Assembly: GCA_051208035.1 (NCBI GenBank)
Contig: JBPJFZ010000006.1
Location: 62,001-126,000 of the forward strand
Reading direction: 5' to 3'
Source: JACKOB01 sp024234575
Lineage (GTDB): Bacteria; Pseudomonadota; Gammaproteobacteria; Pseudomonadales; Oleiphilaceae
Length of the DNA: 64,000 nucleotides
Each line of letters starts with the position of its first letter. Position 1 is the stretch's first letter. Under the pieces are notes generated by a model, which was not told the origin of the DNA, made no database searches, and saw nothing but the letters and a program-made list of their open reading frames with translations. A program made the position numbers and the translations under genes. This document shows, piece by piece, positions 61,322-64,000 of this stretch.

Positions 61322-62518
61322 CTACACTACCTCCCCCGCTGCATGTCCCGACGCCCAGGCCCATTGAAAATTAAAGCCGCCTAGCCAGCCCGTTACGTCG
61401 ACAACTTCACCAATAAAATACAACCCTCCGACTTTGTTCGACATCATGGTTTTGGATGAGAGTTCATCCGTATTCACCCCCCCCATTGTAACTTCTGCGG
61501 TACGGTAGCCTTCTGTACCTGAAGGGGTTACGCTCCAGCTTGTTAACTGCTGTTCAATTTGGGTGATTTCCGGTGCGTTTAACTGCTTGATCGGTTTATT
61601 GACAAACCATTTCTCACACATCCACGCAGCCATTTTTTTGGTGAATTTTTCACTTAACAAGGTTTTTAATTCTGCATTAGGGCGTGTTTCTTTTTCGCTG
61701 GCAAGCCAGTCTGCAATGCTCTGTGCTGGTGAAAGGTTAATTTCTATTTTATCGCCAACATTCCAGTACGAAGATATTTGCAGTATTGCCGGGCCACTTA
61801 AACCTCGATGAGTGAACAGAATATTTTCGCGAAACGAGGTGCCATTGCAGCTCACAATCGCATCCAGAGATGCGCCGGACATTTCAGTGCAAAGAGCCTT
61901 TAAGATGTCCGTCACAACAAAGGGTACTAAACCAGCGCGTGTGGGATACACCTTGTGGCCAAATTGCTCGGCGACTTTATAACCGAAACCGGTTGCCCCC
62001 ATAGTTGGGATCGAGAGCCCACCCGTGGCAATTACCAAAGACTCGCATTCGATGGCCTGTTGATCCGTTTCAAGCTGGAAGTGGTCATCTTCTTTGCGAA
62101 TGCTTAGTACGCTGGTGTTCAGTTGCAGTTTAACACCTGCATCACTGCATTCTTTTAGCAGCATATTAAGTATATCGCTGGCTTTGTTATCGCAAAAAAG
62201 CTGCCCAAATTTTTTCTCGTGATAGGCAATGCCATGATTGGCGACTAACGCTATAAAGTCCCACTGAGTGTATCTTGCCAATGCAGACTTACAGAAATGT
62301 GCGTTATGAGAGATAAAATTCTCTGGCTCTGCGAACATATTGGTGAAGTTGCAGCGGCCACCGCCAGACATCAGGATCTTTTTCCCTGGCTTATTAGCAT
62401 GATCAAGCAGCCGTACCGATCTGCCACGCGCGCCAGCGGTCATCGCGCACATCAATCCCGCAGCACCCGCCCCCACGACGACCACATCGACTTTTTCTAC
62501 AGCACCATGTTTTTGCAC
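61322..62518 (-). CDS. HI0933/YhiN (BaiN/RdsA-like) flavoprotein
   Basis: A 398-residue FAD-dependent oxidoreductase-like protein. The dinucleotide motif VVVVGAGAAGLMCA near residue 12 and KKILMSGGGRCNFTN near 45 are diagnostic; the C-terminus ends in TGWLGGFNFQWAWASG, also typical. The family has been linked to bile-acid reduction in gut bacteria and to rRNA biology elsewhere; its role here is not known. The GTG start at 62518 has AAGGA 7 bases upstream. A perfect inverted repeat, AGCCGGT-CAA-ACCGGCT (61307-61323), overlaps its stop codon and may end transcription. Confidence 0.93.
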   Translation of the reverse strand: MQKHGAVEKVDVVVVGAGAAGLMCAMTAGARGRSVRLLDHANKPGKKILMSGGGRCNFTNMFAEPENFISHNAHFCKSALARYTQWDFIALVANHGIAYHEKKFGQLFCDNKASDILNMLLKECSDAGVKLQLNTSVLSIRKEDDHFQLETDQQAIECESLVIATGGLSIPTMGATGFGYKVAEQFGHKVYPTRAGLVPFVVTDILKALCTEMSGASLDAIVSCNGTSFRENILFTHRGLSGPAILQISSYWNVGDKIEINLSPAQSIADWLASEKETRPNAELKTLLSEKFTKKMAAWMCEKWFVNKPIKQLNAPEITQIEQQLTSWSVTPSGTEGYRTAEVTMGGVNTDELSSKTMMSNKVGGLYFIGEVVDVTGWLGGFNFQWAWASGHAAGEVV

Positions 62519-62553
62519 ACATATTCCTTTTTAATCTGAAGAGATGGTCAGGG

Positions 62554-63444
62554 CTAACGCAGTGAGGAAAACCGCTTCGCTATTTCTTCCATTAACAGCT
62601 CGGTCGCCGGGCCATTGGTTGTAGTCGACCCAGGCACTAAATAAACAGGTATATGACGCTCGGCTTGCCATGTCAGATCAAGCACTACTACCTCGCCACA
62701 GTTTATCAATTCTTTCGCTGCAGATCGCGGTACAAAGGCAAACCCAAGCCCACGACGCACCACGCCTAAAGCAGTTTGAAAGTGGCTGACTGTCCATCGC
62801 TGCTCTGCGCCTAACCAGCCTGCATCTTGCTGCCGTTTAGTTCCCGAATCCCTAAGCACTACCTGACGATAGGCCTTCAGTTCATTTTCAGAAATATCAC
62901 TTTTATTCGCCAGTGGATGATGCTTATGCACCACCGGGATCATACTCACGGTTTCGAGCTTTTTACCCATAAAACCGGGCGGTACTCTAGGTGTGATGGC
63001 TAATGAGACGCGTCTTTCCAACAGCATTTCATCGGTACCAGACAGCGATGTCTCATACATTTTTACGCGGGTAATGGGTGATACTTTAGCCAGCGCTTCA
63101 AATGCCCAGAGCAAAGGTTCGATATCAGCGATGACATCAATGGCAACAGTAATCTCAGACTCCCACCCTTCGGAGAGTAATCGGGCAGTTTCTTCGGCGT
63201 CTCTGGCAAGCTTTAATACCTCAACCGCCCGTCGATAAAGGATTTGCCCTGCCTCTGTCAGCACCGCTTTTCTGCCATCCTGACGCAATACTTTTACCGG
63301 CAGTTGTTCTTCTATTTTTTGAATGGCGTAGCTTACGGTAGATTGGCTTTTACTCAGCGCATCTGCGGCGCGGGCATATGAGCCCTCTTCGACAACAGCC
63401 TTTAAGGCAGCCCACTGTTCTAAGGTAATTCTGGGGTGATTCAT
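62554..63444 (-). CDS. LysR-family transcriptional regulator
   Basis: A 296-residue LysR regulator. The N-terminal winged helix-turn-helix spans about 5-65 (YARAADALSKSQSTVSYAIQ) and the co-inducer domain follows. It is divergent from azoR, 149 bases away, with an ATC-N9-GAT site and direct repeats between; LysR proteins usually control the divergent neighbour, so it probably regulates azoR in response to quinone, azo or redox stress (inference). Confidence 0.94.
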   Translation of the reverse strand: MNHPRITLEQWAALKAVVEEGSYARAADALSKSQSTVSYAIQKIEEQLPVKVLRQDGRKAVLTEAGQILYRRAVEVLKLARDAEETARLLSEGWESEITVAIDVIADIEPLLWAFEALAKVSPITRVKMYETSLSGTDEMLLERRVSLAITPRVPPGFMGKKLETVSMIPVVHKHHPLANKSDISENELKAYRQVVLRDSGTKRQQDAGWLGAEQRWTVSHFQTALGVVRRGLGFAFVPRSAAKELINCGEVVVLDLTWQAERHIPVYLVPGSTTTNGPATELLMEEIAKRFSSLR

Positions 63445-63485
63445 ATAACTGCACCAACGAGAAAAACAACATTATGCCAGATAAC

Positions 63486-63548
63486 ATCGATTTTTTCGAT
63501 ATTAATAGTCGCATAATTACCACTTCCAATCGATATATACGATATATA
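63486..63548. promoter_or_regulatory. LysR-type binding region between lysR and azoR
   Basis: ATCGATTTTTTCGAT (63486-63500) fits the LysR-type ATC-N9-GAT consensus. Thirty bases on, CGATATATA is repeated directly (63531-63548). Such recognition and activation sites, spaced apart, are normal before LysR-controlled promoters. Confidence 0.5.
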
Positions 63549-63592
63549 TTACAGGTACAGCGTTACCTACCCCACTTAAAGGAATCTTAAAC

Positions 63593-64000
63593 ATGTCGAA
63601 TATACTGCAATTAGATACCAGTATTTTTTCTGGCCAGGGCTTTTCTTCGGTACTGGCCAGCGAACTTGTCGTTCAGTTAGCAAATAAATCCGAGCAGAGC
63701 GTGCTGGTTCATAAAGACTTTGCTAAACACCCTATTCCTCATTTTGATGCCAACTATATTACCGCTATCAGCACGGCAGAGAATGAGCGCACCGAGACGC
63801 AAAAGTCTCTGGCAGCGTTTTCAGATCAACTCATTGCAGAACTCAAGGCCGCCGACAACATCGTTATTGGGTTACCCATGTATAACTTTGGTATTCCATC
63901 AACATTAAAGGCATGGTTCGATCACGTGGCCCGTGCCGGCACAACCTTTAAATATACCGAGACCGGCCCGCAGGGTCTGCTTACCGACAAAAAAGTCTAC
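63593..64000 (+). CDS. azoR: FMN-dependent NADH-azoreductase, 3' end outside window
   Basis: 136 residues of an AzoR-type flavoprotein. It opens MSNILQLDTSIFSGQGFSS, the phosphate-binding loop of flavodoxin-fold azoreductases, and shows GLPMYNFGIPSTLKAWFDH, a strong family motif for FMN and dimer contacts. It reduces quinones and azo dyes with NADH. AAAGGAA lies 9 bases before ATG 63593. The window ends before the last third. It is divergent from a LysR gene that probably controls it. Confidence 0.93.
   Translation, partial: MSNILQLDTSIFSGQGFSSVLASELVVQLANKSEQSVLVHKDFAKHPIPHFDANYITAISTAENERTETQKSLAAFSDQLIAELKAADNIVIGLPMYNFGIPSTLKAWFDHVARAGTTFKYTETGPQGLLTDKKVY

Overview
The window looks like a chromosomal segment of a marine gammaproteobacterium, perhaps of the Cellvibrionales/Spongiibacteraceae type. 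This is inferred from moderate GC, gammaproteobacterial housekeeping genes (hrpB, sbcB, uppP, azoR, a YedI-like DUF808 gene), many c-di-GMP enzymes, an alkylsulfatase, fatty-acid desaturase genes and a lectin-bearing secreted phosphatase. I saw no rRNA, tRNA, CRISPR array, integrase or complete IS element.

Layout. 0-4.4 kb: uppP, a transglycosylase-like lipoprotein, a degenerate hemerythrin-like protein, an XRE regulator flanked by repeated TAGGACATA sites, and a lone receiver protein. 4.6-12.8 kb: an imelysin-like protein, a 778-residue secreted metallophosphatase with two bulb-lectin blocks followed by three small Cys-rich secreted proteins, a DUF808 protein, an Ala/Pro-rich lipoprotein and a PhnA-type protein. 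12.8-18.3 kb: an OmpR-type two-component pair divergent from a PspA-like / membrane protein / VWA operon, probably an envelope-stress module. 18.4-32.5 kb: scattered core genes (TRIC channel, hrpB, methyltransferases, a diguanylate cyclase, alkylsulfatase, DUF2156, a DUF6160-like protein, sbcB). 32.6-38.9 kb: two lipid operons, one with a sterol-desaturase-family hydroxylase, an unknown protein and an HTTM-DCC fusion, the other with an acyltransferase, a desaturase and its ferredoxin reductase.

38.9-45.9 kb is the accessory region and the most unusual part. It holds a mosaic array of 3'-truncated lipase genes, each behind a lipoprotein gene, with two almost identical Rpn-family nuclease genes between them. 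Two lipoproteins share a signal peptide but have unrelated mature domains, and two others share a mature domain but have different signal peptides. Both rpn genes carry a strong internal ribosome-binding site and ATG that would make a C-terminal short protein, as in the Escherichia coli Rpn toxin / intragenic antitoxin pairs. My reading is a rearranging array of orphan immunity-like lipoproteins with dead lipase partners, moving together with Rpn genes.

46-64 kb: a TetR-controlled operon (dehydrogenase, DUF2269, DoxX-like), an HD-domain protein, a GGDEF-EAL gene that appears split by an inserted small membrane-protein gene, a second diguanylate cyclase, an RND efflux pump pair, an AraC regulator, an alpha/beta hydrolase operon, a flavoprotein, a LysR regulator and a divergent, truncated azoR.
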